Below are positions 1-6,631 of a stretch of DNA of 9,505 bases, piece by piece. This stretch comes from Rickettsia typhi (GTDB taxonomy: Bacteria > Pseudomonadota > Alphaproteobacteria > Rickettsiales > Rickettsiaceae). A program made the translations under genes and the position numbers. The stretch's first letter is position 1, and each line of letters begins with the position of its first letter. Location: positions 1 through 9,505 of the forward strand of contig CAMCMD010000031.1 in the NCBI GenBank assembly GCA_945875975.1, given 5' to 3'. The notes beneath the pieces are model-generated. The model did not search any database, had not been told where the DNA came from, and was given only the letters and a program-made list of their open reading frames with translations.

Positions 1-1
1 T

Positions 2-91
2 TACAGGGTAGTGTTAGAAGGGGATTCTTATAGAAAAAACTTTATACCTAAATTTAAAATGGAGGATGACAAAGTGCAGCAAAAAAGTTAG
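2..91 (+). CDS. C-terminal fragment of an IstB-like ATP-binding transposition protein
   Basis: A frame open from the window edge encodes 29 residues and stops with TAG at 89-91. It contains the stretch VVLEGDSYRK, which resembles the end of IstB, the AAA+ helper ATPase of IS21-family elements; IstB proteins commonly finish with a short strand followed by a G-[DE]-S-[YMF]-R motif and a basic tail. The ATPase core (Walker motifs) lies upstream of the window, so the assignment rests on this short tail and on the repeat-bearing DNA that follows it. An unrelated basic C-terminus cannot be excluded. Confidence 0.45.
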   Translation, partial: YRVVLEGDSYRKNFIPKFKMEDDKVQQKS

Positions 92-97
92 TATGAA

Positions 98-143
98 GTG
101 GACTTCTCTTCTGGCGCAGGGGTGGACTAAAATACCTGGCGCA
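98..143 (+). repeat. Two imperfect direct repeats in the insertion-sequence end
   Basis: GTGGACT followed by six bases and CTGGCGCA occupies 98-118. GTGGACT followed by seven bases and CTGGCGCA occupies 122-143. The two copies are therefore about 24-25 bases apart. They are much more GC-rich than the surroundings. Tandem transposase-binding repeats like these are typical of IS21-family ends. Confidence 0.65.
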
Positions 144-150
144 CAACACT

Positions 151-1425
151 GTGGGTTTAGGAACTGTAAATATTTTAAATGAAAACTATGATGATATTGT
201 TCGGAAAACAGGATTTAATATCATCATTAAAAAAGCGGCAGTACATAACTTAGAAAAGCCTAGAACTTGTTTAGCGGAAGGAATATCAATCACAAACAAT
301 GCATATGATGTCATCAATGATCCTGAAATAGATATAATTGTTGAATTGATTGGAGGCATAGAACTACCTAAACAATATATATTGGCAGCAATTTCTCAAG
401 GTAAGCATATTATTACAGCGAATAAAGCATTAATTGCTACACATGGAAATGAAATTTTTTCTTATGCTCAAGATAAAAATGTTATAATGGCCTTTGAAGC
501 TGCAGTTGGAGGGGGCATCCCGATAATTAAAATATTACGTGAGAGTTTAGTTGGTAATCAAATTAAAACTGTAATGGGAATATTAAATGGTACTGGAAAT
601 TTCATTCTGACTAAAATGTACAATGATGGTATTACTTTTGTTGATGCATTAAATTTAGCACAACAGTTGGGATATGCTGAAGCCGATCCCAGTGCTGATA
701 TTGGCGGTATAGATACAGCTCACAAATTAACTATATTATCTTCCATAGCTTTTGGCATGCCACTTCGTTATTCAGATATATATATTGAGGGAATTTCTGA
801 GATAAAACATTTTGATCTTTTGTGTGCAAAAGAAATGGGTTATACCATAAAGCATATAGCATATGCAGAAAAAAATGATATTAATATTGAATTATTTGTA
901 TATCCAATGCTTATTAATAATACCCACCCATTAGCTAAAATTGATGGAGTAACTAATGCTGTTGCAATCAATGCGAATGCTATAGGAGATGCAGTTTATT
1001 ATGGAGCTGGTGCTGGGGGCGCTGCTACAGCCTCATCAGTTATAGCAGATCTTGTAGATGTCATTAGAGGAATGCATATCACTCCACAATATAGGCTCCC
1101 TTCGCTCTCTTTTCAGCCAATGTCATTAAAAAATTATGATCTCAATTTGATAGAAAACTCTCAATTCTCATATTATGTAAGCTTTTCAATAAAAGATACT
1201 TCATTAGACCTTACTAAAAATATAGAAGATGTTGCTATAAAGCTCTCCATTAAGATATTCAAAATAATAAAAATGCAGGATTTAATTGATATCAAGAACT
1301 CTTCATTTGTTATTGTCACTCATAAAACATCAAAAAAAATGATAGAGTCATTAATGTCAGAATTACAAAGTGGATATGCAAATGATAAAATAGTCAAACT
1401 ACGAATATGGGATGGTAATATCTAA
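151..1425 (+). CDS. hom: Homoserine dehydrogenase, 5'-truncated by an insertion sequence (probable pseudogene)
   Basis: This would reduce aspartate semialdehyde to homoserine with NAD(P)H, the branch towards threonine and methionine. Numbered from GTG 151, the landmarks are VELIGG (64-69), TANKAL (89-94), GILNGTGN (143-150), the family signature from A170 to K192 including D183, D188 and K192, and GAGAGG (285-290). A weak ACT-like domain covers about 340-424. The N-terminus is wrong: family members begin with a short strand and GxGTVGxG. Here TVGLGTVNILNEN aligns with the part from TVG onward, so the first roughly 10-14 residues, including the leading Gly-x-Gly, are missing. The in-frame sequence upstream (97-147) is insertion-sequence DNA with no ATG, and there is no Shine-Dalgarno sequence before GTG 151. 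The rest is full length without internal stops, so the damage looks recent. The family call is secure; function is doubtful. Confidence 0.85.
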   Translation: MGLGTVNILNENYDDIVRKTGFNIIIKKAAVHNLEKPRTCLAEGISITNNAYDVINDPEIDIIVELIGGIELPKQYILAAISQGKHIITANKALIATHGNEIFSYAQDKNVIMAFEAAVGGGIPIIKILRESLVGNQIKTVMGILNGTGNFILTKMYNDGITFVDALNLAQQLGYAEADPSADIGGIDTAHKLTILSSIAFGMPLRYSDIYIEGISEIKHFDLLCAKEMGYTIKHIAYAEKNDINIELFVYPMLINNTHPLAKIDGVTNAVAINANAIGDAVYYGAGAGGAATASSVIADLVDVIRGMHITPQYRLPSLSFQPMSLKNYDLNLIENSQFSYYVSFSIKDTSLDLTKNIEDVAIKLSIKIFKIIKMQDLIDIKNSSFVIVTHKTSKKMIESLMSELQSGYANDKIVKLRIWDGNI

Positions 1426-1444
1426 AAAGCTGCTTAGCTTTTAG
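1422..1444 (+). terminator. Hairpin over the hom stop codon, possible terminator
   Basis: CTAAAAAGCT, a GCTT loop and AGCTTTTAG can form a 9-base-pair stem with one bulged A. It overlaps the hom stop codon. No U-run follows the stem beyond the T residues inside its right arm, so it is a weak intrinsic terminator or simply a 3'-end hairpin. It would separate hom from asd, which starts 89 bases further on. Confidence 0.4.
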
Positions 1445-1514
1445 TAACTTGTATGATTCTTCACAAAGCATTCGCTTCTAAAAGGCTAATAAACATTCAT
1501 TATGAGGTATTTTG

Positions 1515-2516
1515 ATGAAAGAAAAGTTTAATATTGCTATAATTGGCGCAACAGGAAATGTAGGGCTAAAAGTTTTAGAGATTCTTAACGAGAGAAATTT
1601 CCCTGTCAATAATATTTATGCAGTTGCTTCGCAATCTTCTTTAGGTAAGGAAATAAAATTTGGCGAAAACAAAACTCTAAAATCTCAAATGATAGATGAA
1701 TTAGACTTTAAAAATATTGATATTGCTTTTTTTGCCGCAGGTAGCGATATTTCAGAAAAATATGCTAAAAAAATTGCCTCCCAAGGATGTATTGTAATTG
1801 ATAAAAGCTCATATTTTCGTATGCACAATACTGTGCCATTGATAGTACCAGAGGTAAATCCTGAAGCAATTAGTAAACACAATAACATAATATGTAGCCC
1901 AAATTGTTCCGTTATTCCACTAGTTATTGCTTTAAAACCTTTTCATGAAGAGGCAAGAATTAAAAGGATCATAGTGTCAACATACCAGTCAGTTTCTGGA
2001 GCAGGGATAAGAGCTATGAAAGAACTAGCTAGACAATCTCAAGAAAAGTTTTTTGATGATGAGCCTACCTCAAGCGTATTTCCCAAAAGGATTGCATTTA
2101 ATATTATACCACAAATAGATGAATTTATGGACTCTGGTGCAACTAAAGAGGAAGGGAAAATAGTAGAAGAAACTCAGAAAATTTTGGGGAAACATATTAA
2201 TATTACTGTAACTTGTGTAAGAGTCCCTGTTATGATAGGACATAGCTCTTCTGTTAACGTAGAGTTTGAGAAGAATATTGCAGTTAATAGGGCACAAGAA
2301 CTTCTTGAATTAACCAAAGGAGTAGTAATAAGTAGTGCTCCAGGAAGCTATACAACCCCACTTGATGCTGCAGGTATGGATGAAGTGTTTATTTCCCGTC
2401 TGCGTAAAGACCTAACAGTTTATTCTGGTCTGAATTTATGGATAGTATCAGATAATCTTCGTAAAGGAGCAGCCCTCAACGCAGTGCAAATTGCAGAATT
2501 ATTAATTGGCAGATAA
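1515..2516 (+). CDS. asd: Aspartate-semialdehyde dehydrogenase
   Basis: This NADPH-dependent enzyme converts aspartyl-4-phosphate to aspartate semialdehyde, the branch point between diaminopimelate/lysine (cell wall) and homoserine. Numbered from ATG 1515, residues 11-17 are the Rossmann GATGNVG, C131 in SPNCS is the catalytic cysteine, YQSVSGAG lies at 157-164, and RVPVMIGHS (236-244) carries the conserved catalytic-region histidine (H243). At 333 residues it is a normal length for the family and has no visible lesions. A TTG lies one codon upstream, but ATG 1515 is preferred because GAGG at 1504-1507 sits seven bases before it. The 89-base gap and the hairpin after hom suggest its own promoter, but no convincing one is seen. 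The gene makes sense for any bacterium that needs diaminopimelate, even with hom broken. Confidence 0.95.
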   Translation: MKEKFNIAIIGATGNVGLKVLEILNERNFPVNNIYAVASQSSLGKEIKFGENKTLKSQMIDELDFKNIDIAFFAAGSDISEKYAKKIASQGCIVIDKSSYFRMHNTVPLIVPEVNPEAISKHNNIICSPNCSVIPLVIALKPFHEEARIKRIIVSTYQSVSGAGIRAMKELARQSQEKFFDDEPTSSVFPKRIAFNIIPQIDEFMDSGATKEEGKIVEETQKILGKHINITVTCVRVPVMIGHSSSVNVEFEKNIAVNRAQELLELTKGVVISSAPGSYTTPLDAAGMDEVFISRLRKDLTVYSGLNLWIVSDNLRKGAALNAVQIAELLIGR

Positions 2517-2606
2517 TTAATCAAGCATCATTAATATCACAATTTAAGTTATTTTCTACATGCATTTCCTAAGAAGAATTTACTAAATTAATAATTAAAT
2601 TTTTTG

Positions 2607-2615
2607 TGCTATGAT
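2607..2615 (+). promoter_or_regulatory. Extended -10 promoter for the ABC exporter gene
   Basis: TGC followed by TATGAT (2610-2615) is a good extended -10 element. The -35 position (about 2587-2592, ATTAAT) is poor, as is common for extended -10 promoters. Transcription would start near 2622, giving a leader of about 65 bases that includes the palindrome at 2630-2649. Confidence 0.4.
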
Positions 2616-2629
2616 AAACAAGTATTTAG

Positions 2630-2649
2630 TCTGGGTATCAATACCTAGA
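2630..2649. promoter_or_regulatory. Imperfect palindrome in the ABC exporter leader, operator-like
   Basis: TCT-G-GGTAT-CA-ATACC-T-AGA is a 20-base two-fold symmetric sequence in which eight of nine positions pair. It lies just downstream of the putative -10 (2610-2615) and 36 bases before the ATG at 2686. That position suits a dimeric repressor site or a small leader hairpin. No regulator gene is present in the window. Confidence 0.4.
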
Positions 2650-2685
2650 TTTGGACACTAAAATACTTAAATCTTGGTAAGAATT

Positions 2686-4452
2686 ATGACTAATGAAAAG
2701 CTGAAGACACCTTCTACATTTTTTTTTATAAAAGAATCCTTAAAGCCATATAAATGGTATTTTCTTGTTATATTTATATGCTATTTTCTAAGTGGGTTTC
2801 ATGGAACAATTCAGTCCTTGATTACCAAAATAATTGTAGACAATGTAGCTTTTGCAGGGATAAATGGTGTTGAGTCTAATGTAGTAATTCCATCAGTGCT
2901 TTTTATATTAGAGTTTCAATTATTTCTACTATTACGTAGAATAACTAATTATATGACCTGGAAAGTTTATCCAAAACTTAATAATAATATTATAAGCCAT
3001 GCCTTTGAATATATACATCGTCACCCTGCAGCATATTTTAATAACAAATTATCAGGTACTATTGCTAGCGATATCAACATATTAAATGAAAATATTATTG
3101 TTATTCAGGAAAATGTCCTCTCAATAATTAGCGCTCTTGTTCTAATAGTCTCATCCTTAGTATGTATGTATGTTATACACCCTCTTTTTTCACTGGGACT
3201 CCTCTGTTTTATGATCTATTTTGTATCTATCAATATATTTTTCTCAAAGAAAATTAATTTCCTCACAGATAGCTATGTACAATGTAAATCTAGTCTACAA
3301 GGCAATATTGTAGATAGTATTTCAAATTCTCAAAGCGTGAGATTATTTGCACAAAAACAATATGAGATATCTCATGTGAATATATTACTACATAAACTAG
3401 GACATGCCTTTCAGAAACGATGGAAATGTTTGATGAATATGTGGTTTATTCAAATGTTGTTTATCCTCTTCTTTTTTTCTTTCACTCTATATATTTTAAA
3501 TACTCTTAGTAACCAAGGACTACTTAAAGCTGGAGACTTTGCTCTTATTTTAGGCTTAACTTTATTTATGAATGATAGTTTAGGGGGCTTAACCAGCCAA
3601 ATTGAGACAATAAACAGCGCTTATGGATCATGCAGCCATAGCCTAAAAAATATCTATGAACCAGTAACACTACTAGATATTCCTAATGCTTCTGAATTAG
3701 TGATAGCGAGAGGTAGAATAATTTTTGATAAGGTAAATTTTTGCTATCCAGATTCTAATATCAAATTTGATTATGGTTCCTTAATTATTGAACCAGGTAC
3801 CAAAGTTGGATTAGTAGGATATTCTGGTTCTGGCAAATCAACTTTTATTAATCTTTTATTACGATTTTACGCTTTGGATCAAGGCAAAATCTTAATTGAT
3901 AATCATGATATAAGTGCAGTAACTAAATCTTCTCTTTATAATAATTTTGCTTTAATTCCTCAAGATCCTTCTTTATTTCATCGTTCAATTTTTGAAAACA
4001 TTAAATATGGAAATAGTAATGCAGACAAGCATATGATTATTGAGGCAGCAAAAAAAGCAGGCGCTCATGAATTCATCATGAATCTGCCACAAGAATATGA
4101 CACTCTTGTAGGTGAACGTGGGATTAAACTATCGGGCGGACAAAGGCAGAGAATTGCAATTGCAAGGGCCCTAGTAAGAAATCCCATGATTATAATAATG
4201 GATGAGGCAACTTCTCAACTTGATTCCATTACGGAAACTGACATTCAATATAATCTTAGTAATATTACCAAAAATAAAACTGCTATAATAATCTCACATA
4301 GATTATCTACTTTACTTAAAATGGACAGAATTCTAGTATTTGATCAAGGAAAAATTGTTCAAGATGGAAAGCACGAGGAACTTGTAAAAAAACCAGGGTT
4401 ATATAAAACTCTCTGGAAAACACAAGTAGGCAGTTTTTTTGTTGAGAATTAA
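2686..4452 (+). CDS. ABC exporter, fused membrane and ATPase domains (type I, MsbA-like)
   Basis: This is a half-transporter of 588 residues expected to work as a homodimer in the inner membrane, exporting a lipid, peptide or drug-like substrate. Six hydrophobic segments lie at roughly 18-38, 66-86, 141-164, 166-186, 248-272 and 280-296. The nucleotide-binding domain starts near 343. It has Walker A GYSGSGKST (378-386), Q-loop glutamine at 426 in PQDPSLF, signature LSGGQRQR (482-489), Walker B IIIMDEA (502-508) and H-loop His538 in SHRL. All catalytic elements are present. ATG 2686 is preferred to a TTG 12 bases upstream, although the ribosome-binding sequence (GGTAAG) is weak. Position next to a SyrP-like dioxygenase and MbtH suggests export of a peptide metabolite, but sequence alone cannot separate this from a general lipid or multidrug exporter. 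Confidence 0.9.
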   Translation: MTNEKLKTPSTFFFIKESLKPYKWYFLVIFICYFLSGFHGTIQSLITKIIVDNVAFAGINGVESNVVIPSVLFILEFQLFLLLRRITNYMTWKVYPKLNNNIISHAFEYIHRHPAAYFNNKLSGTIASDINILNENIIVIQENVLSIISALVLIVSSLVCMYVIHPLFSLGLLCFMIYFVSINIFFSKKINFLTDSYVQCKSSLQGNIVDSISNSQSVRLFAQKQYEISHVNILLHKLGHAFQKRWKCLMNMWFIQMLFILFFFSFTLYILNTLSNQGLLKAGDFALILGLTLFMNDSLGGLTSQIETINSAYGSCSHSLKNIYEPVTLLDIPNASELVIARGRIIFDKVNFCYPDSNIKFDYGSLIIEPGTKVGLVGYSGSGKSTFINLLLRFYALDQGKILIDNHDISAVTKSSLYNNFALIPQDPSLFHRSIFENIKYGNSNADKHMIIEAAKKAGAHEFIMNLPQEYDTLVGERGIKLSGGQRQRIAIARALVRNPMIIIMDEATSQLDSITETDIQYNLSNITKNKTAIIISHRLSTLLKMDRILVFDQGKIVQDGKHEELVKKPGLYKTLWKTQVGSFFVEN

Positions 4453-4541
4453 AGAATAAAAAAGAATAAAATATTTCTATTATCCTAGCATTTAACCATT
4501 AGCTAAATTGCAAATTAGTATTACAACTTAAAACAAACTAC

Positions 4542-4570
4542 TTGACATGGGCCTATCACATAGTTACCAT
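4542..4570 (+). promoter_or_regulatory. Sigma-70-type promoter upstream of the dioxygenase gene
   Basis: A perfect -35 TTGACA (4542-4547) is followed after 17 bases by TACCAT (4565-4570, four of six matches to the consensus -10). It would give a leader of about 120 bases before the ATG at 4698. Confidence 0.45.
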
Positions 4571-4601
4571 ACTTTTTATAACCGTATAGCATTCAAAACT
4601 C

Positions 4602-4630
4602 TTGACCTATAAACTCTTATATTATATCAA
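4602..4630 (+). promoter_or_regulatory. Possible second promoter upstream of the dioxygenase gene
   Basis: TTGACC (4602-4607) lies exactly 60 bases after the first TTGACA. TATCAA (4625-4630, four of six) follows at 17-base spacing within an AT-rich run. It is weaker than the first candidate, and the two could act as tandem promoters. Confidence 0.3.
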
Positions 4631-4697
4631 AGGATTCTGAAGATTATACAATTGCAAACTTAACTTTTAGTCCAGCGAAAATATTCAGGAGTAAGTA

Positions 4698-5675
4698 ATG
4701 CAACTTATAGAAGGCAATATTCAAACAAATTTTGTTATAACCACAGATAATAAAGTTTCTAAAACTCTAATAGTTATTACTCCCGATGAATGTTCAGGAT
4801 TTCAATATCTTGAATGGCTTCAACATAATAAGGAAGCCATAGAGCATTGTATACATCTTCATGGTGGTATTTTACTAAGAAATTTTGGCATTAACTCAGT
4901 TTCTGAATTTAACAAATCAGTATTAAGTTTATACCCAGATCTTTTAGATTATGTTTATCGTTCAACTCCACGCACTAAAATTGGAGGAAAAATTTATACC
5001 GCTACTGAATATCCATCCGATAGATCAATTCCTTTCCATAATGAAAATTCATACTCTAGCTCATGGCCTGCAAGAATTTGCTTTTTTTGTGCTGTATCGC
5101 CTAAAAATGGTGGGGAAACCCCAATCGCAGATAGTAGAGCAATATATAAAAAAATAGATGAATCAATCAAATTAAAATTTGAAGAAAAGGGCGTTTTATA
5201 TGTTAGAAATTATACTCCAGGCATAGATTTGAGTTGGCAAGAGGTTTTCCAAACTGAAAATAAAGACGATGTAAATAAGTTTTGTGCAGAAAACGATATT
5301 GAAGCCATTTGGAATAAACAAGGCCCAGAGTTAACAACTAAACAAATATGCCAAGCCTCATATATTCACCCTATCACCCTGGAAAAAGTTTGGTTCAATC
5401 AGGCGCATTTATTTCATGCTTCAGCTTTATCTAGCAATGATATAGATACTTTACAGAAAGAATTAGGAGAACAATACCTTCCAAGGAACACTTTTTATGG
5501 AGATGGTGAACTTATTGAGCTTGAAGTGCTTGAACATATTCGCAATATTTATGAAGAGGAAAAAGTTAAATTTAAATGGCAAAAAGGAGACTTAATGATC
5601 CTAGATAATGTACTTACTGCACATAGTAGAGAGCCTTTTGAGGGAGAAAGAAAAATAGTCGTGGCTATGGCATAA
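4698..5675 (+). CDS. SyrP-like TauD/TfdA-family Fe(II)/2-oxoglutarate dioxygenase
   Basis: The fold is that of TauD/clavaminate-synthase-like oxygenases, which couple decarboxylation of 2-oxoglutarate to hydroxylation of a substrate. The iron ligands are visible as H114-x-E116 in PFHNENSY and H309 in LTAHSREPF; R318 in GERK is the expected 2-oxoglutarate-binding arginine. PFHNE, WPARICFFC (123-131), GGETPIADSR (138-147) and LSWQEVFQT (178-186) are the hallmarks of the SyrP branch, whose characterised members hydroxylate an amino acid, often carrier-bound aspartate, in non-ribosomal peptide pathways. The facial triad uses Glu rather than Asp, which is common in this subgroup. At 325 residues it is a full-length protein. 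AGGAG ends six bases before ATG 4698. The MbtH gene downstream supports a role in peptide tailoring. The true substrate is unknown. Confidence 0.85.
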   Translation: MQLIEGNIQTNFVITTDNKVSKTLIVITPDECSGFQYLEWLQHNKEAIEHCIHLHGGILLRNFGINSVSEFNKSVLSLYPDLLDYVYRSTPRTKIGGKIYTATEYPSDRSIPFHNENSYSSSWPARICFFCAVSPKNGGETPIADSRAIYKKIDESIKLKFEEKGVLYVRNYTPGIDLSWQEVFQTENKDDVNKFCAENDIEAIWNKQGPELTTKQICQASYIHPITLEKVWFNQAHLFHASALSSNDIDTLQKELGEQYLPRNTFYGDGELIELEVLEHIRNIYEEEKVKFKWQKGDLMILDNVLTAHSREPFEGERKIVVAMA

Positions 5676-5998
5676 CCTATACTTAGAAATTTTATAATTG
5701 TAGCAAGATTCCGTAATAACTTTGATATTGGAGCTCCATTTTAACCTTTAATCCATGGTATGTGCTAAAAGCTAACCTATAACATACTCAACAAAAATTG
5801 TGTTACTGATTTATAGTTTATATTTAGCTATCTCCTGCCTATAATATTTATGAGAATTAAATGCCTCTACGAATAATTTATAAAAATAATTGTTTTAATT
5901 TTTGACTTTACTATACTTAAAGACTACAGTTTTCTTACAGTAATTTATAAAATTTAAGAAGAGACAATTTTAGATATAATATGCAAAAGGATATATAT
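5676..5998 (+). other. Intergenic control region before the small-protein/MbtH pair
   Basis: About 320 AT-rich bases contain no open frame worth calling and no RNA gene that I recognise. Several promoter-like elements occur: TATAAT at 5840-5845 with no good -35; TTGTTT (5890-5895) with TATACT (5912-5917) at 16-base spacing; TTGACT (5902-5907) with TACAGT (5925-5930) at 17-base spacing; and TATAAT at 5975-5980. A loose inverted repeat, GTATGT with ACATAC about 20 bases later, lies around 5759-5786. The region separates the dioxygenase from the next genes, so they are probably transcribed independently. Confidence 0.45.
5890..5930 (+). promoter_or_regulatory. Overlapping promoter candidates for the small-protein/MbtH unit
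   Basis: Two overlapping sigma-70-like arrangements are present. One is TTGTTT, 16 bases, then TATACT (5912-5917, five of six). The other is TTGACT (5902-5907), 17 bases, then TACAGT (5925-5930, four of six). Either would give a leader of about 60-80 bases before ATG 5999. Confidence 0.35.
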
Positions 5999-6328
5999 AT
6001 GATTAATGAATTAGTAAAAAGATTAAGTGAGGATAAACATGAAGTAATTATAGGTTATAAGGAGGAAGATGGTGCTGAATTAAAGCAGCGTATTGAAGAT
6101 GGATATATATTTATTAAATTTACTCAGACAAAAGGGGGTACAGAATTAGGAATAAATGTAGATTTAAAAAAAACTAATTTAGAAGAAATAGATTTTAATA
6201 AAGGCAATGGAATATTGCATTTAGAGGGTACTACAAATCTTAATTATAATTCAGTAAGATGTATAGCTGATATTGACATATCATCAAGGCAAGGTTTTGG
6301 ATACCTCCAAGTATTATCGGAAGAATAG
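5999..6328 (+). CDS. Unrecognised 109-residue protein encoded next to MbtH
   Basis: I do not recognise a family. The protein is acidic and soluble, with no signal peptide or membrane segment. It begins with a short amphipathic helix (INELVKRLSED) and then looks rich in beta strands: EVIIGYK, GYIFIKFTQTKGGTELGINVDL, GILHLEGTTNLNYNSVRCIADIDIS. The alternating pattern and the glycine turns suggest a small beta-sheet or barrel. ATG 5999 is chosen because AAAAGG (5985-5990) sits eight bases before it. An in-frame ATG at 5981 would add six residues, but it lies directly after a TATAAT and has no ribosome-binding site at normal spacing. It ends 43 bases before the MbtH gene with no obvious terminator between, so the two are probably cotranscribed and may act together. 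Function is unknown. Confidence 0.7.
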   Translation: MINELVKRLSEDKHEVIIGYKEEDGAELKQRIEDGYIFIKFTQTKGGTELGINVDLKKTNLEEIDFNKGNGILHLEGTTNLNYNSVRCIADIDISSRQGFGYLQVLSEE

Positions 6329-6371
6329 AAGTAGAGTGCAGCATAAATTATAATAAATAAATGAGAAAATA

Positions 6372-6581
6372 ATGAATGACAATGAAGAATACATATGCCT
6401 AATTAATGATGAGGAACAATACTCTATTTGGTTTTCATGGAAAGAAATACCATTAGGATGGAAAAGAGTGGGCCCAAAAAGCTGCAAAGAAGAGGTTTTG
6501 AAATATATTGAGGAAGTGTGGCAAGACATGCGCCCTAAAAGCTTAAGGGATAAGGCATTGGCTGAAAACTCTTCAGTGTAA
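6372..6581 (+). CDS. MbtH-family protein (NRPS adenylation-domain partner)
   Basis: MbtH-like proteins are about 70 residues long; they bind adenylation domains of non-ribosomal peptide synthetases and are often needed for their solubility or amino-acid activation. This 69-residue protein matches the family core: INDEEQYSIW (11-20), PLGW (27-30), VGPKS (33-37), and YIEEVWQDMRPKSL (45-58). The three conserved tryptophans (W20, W30, W50) and the MRP motif are present. Two deviations stand out: F21 where Pro normally follows the first Trp, and Val where Cys is usual in the CLxYIE helix. A weak GAG (6363-6365) precedes ATG 6372. No NRPS lies in the window, so its partner must be encoded elsewhere, or the protein is an orphan. 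The family call is very secure; activity is inferred. Confidence 0.93.
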   Translation: MNDNEEYICLINDEEQYSIWFSWKEIPLGWKRVGPKSCKEEVLKYIEEVWQDMRPKSLRDKALAENSSV

Positions 6582-6600
6582 ATAATGATTAAGCATTATT
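6581..6600 (+). terminator. AT-rich hairpin after the MbtH gene
   Basis: AATAATG (6581-6587) and CATTATT (6594-6600) form a perfect seven-pair stem with a six-base loop, and an AT-rich stretch with TATTTTT follows. The stem has only one G-C pair, so termination would be weak and partial read-through into the glycosyltransferase gene is likely. Confidence 0.3.
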
Positions 6601-6631
6601 GTAATATTATTTTTAAAACTATGGAGTTTAT

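Larger units (their letters stand above)
1..147 (+). mobile_element. Right end of an IS21-like insertion sequence
   Basis: The first roughly 147 bases look like the 3' end of an IS21-type element. There is an open frame resembling the IstB C-terminus, and about 50 bases after its stop a pair of direct repeats, as expected for IS21-family ends, which carry repeated transposase-binding sites and end in CA. The CA dinucleotides at 142-143, 144-145 and 147-148 are possible termini. The homoserine dehydrogenase frame becomes recognisable at about 148, so the junction lies within 143-150. The rest of the element is outside the window. The family call is inferred from pattern, not from a database match. 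Confidence 0.5.

Noticed and set aside
151..170. GLGTVN at the start of hom taken as the GxGxxG motif with a 5-residue deletion
   Set aside because: Aligning TVGLGTVNILNEN with the TVGxG..(x)ILNEN part of normal homologues needs no gap, so loss of the N-terminus explains the sequence better than an internal deletion.
1685..1888. Minus-strand open frame of 67 codons
   Set aside because: It lies entirely inside asd on the opposite strand and has no recognisable motif; asd is an intact conserved gene.
2070..2297. Minus-strand open frame of 75 codons
   Set aside because: It is antisense to the conserved C-terminal half of asd; the composition is that of a shadow frame.
4951..5157. Plus-strand open frame of 68 codons in another frame
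   Set aside because: It overlaps the HxE motif region of the dioxygenase and shows no independent ribosome-binding site or known motif.
6314..6529. Minus-strand open frame of 71 codons
   Set aside because: It is antisense to the MbtH gene, whose family match is unambiguous.
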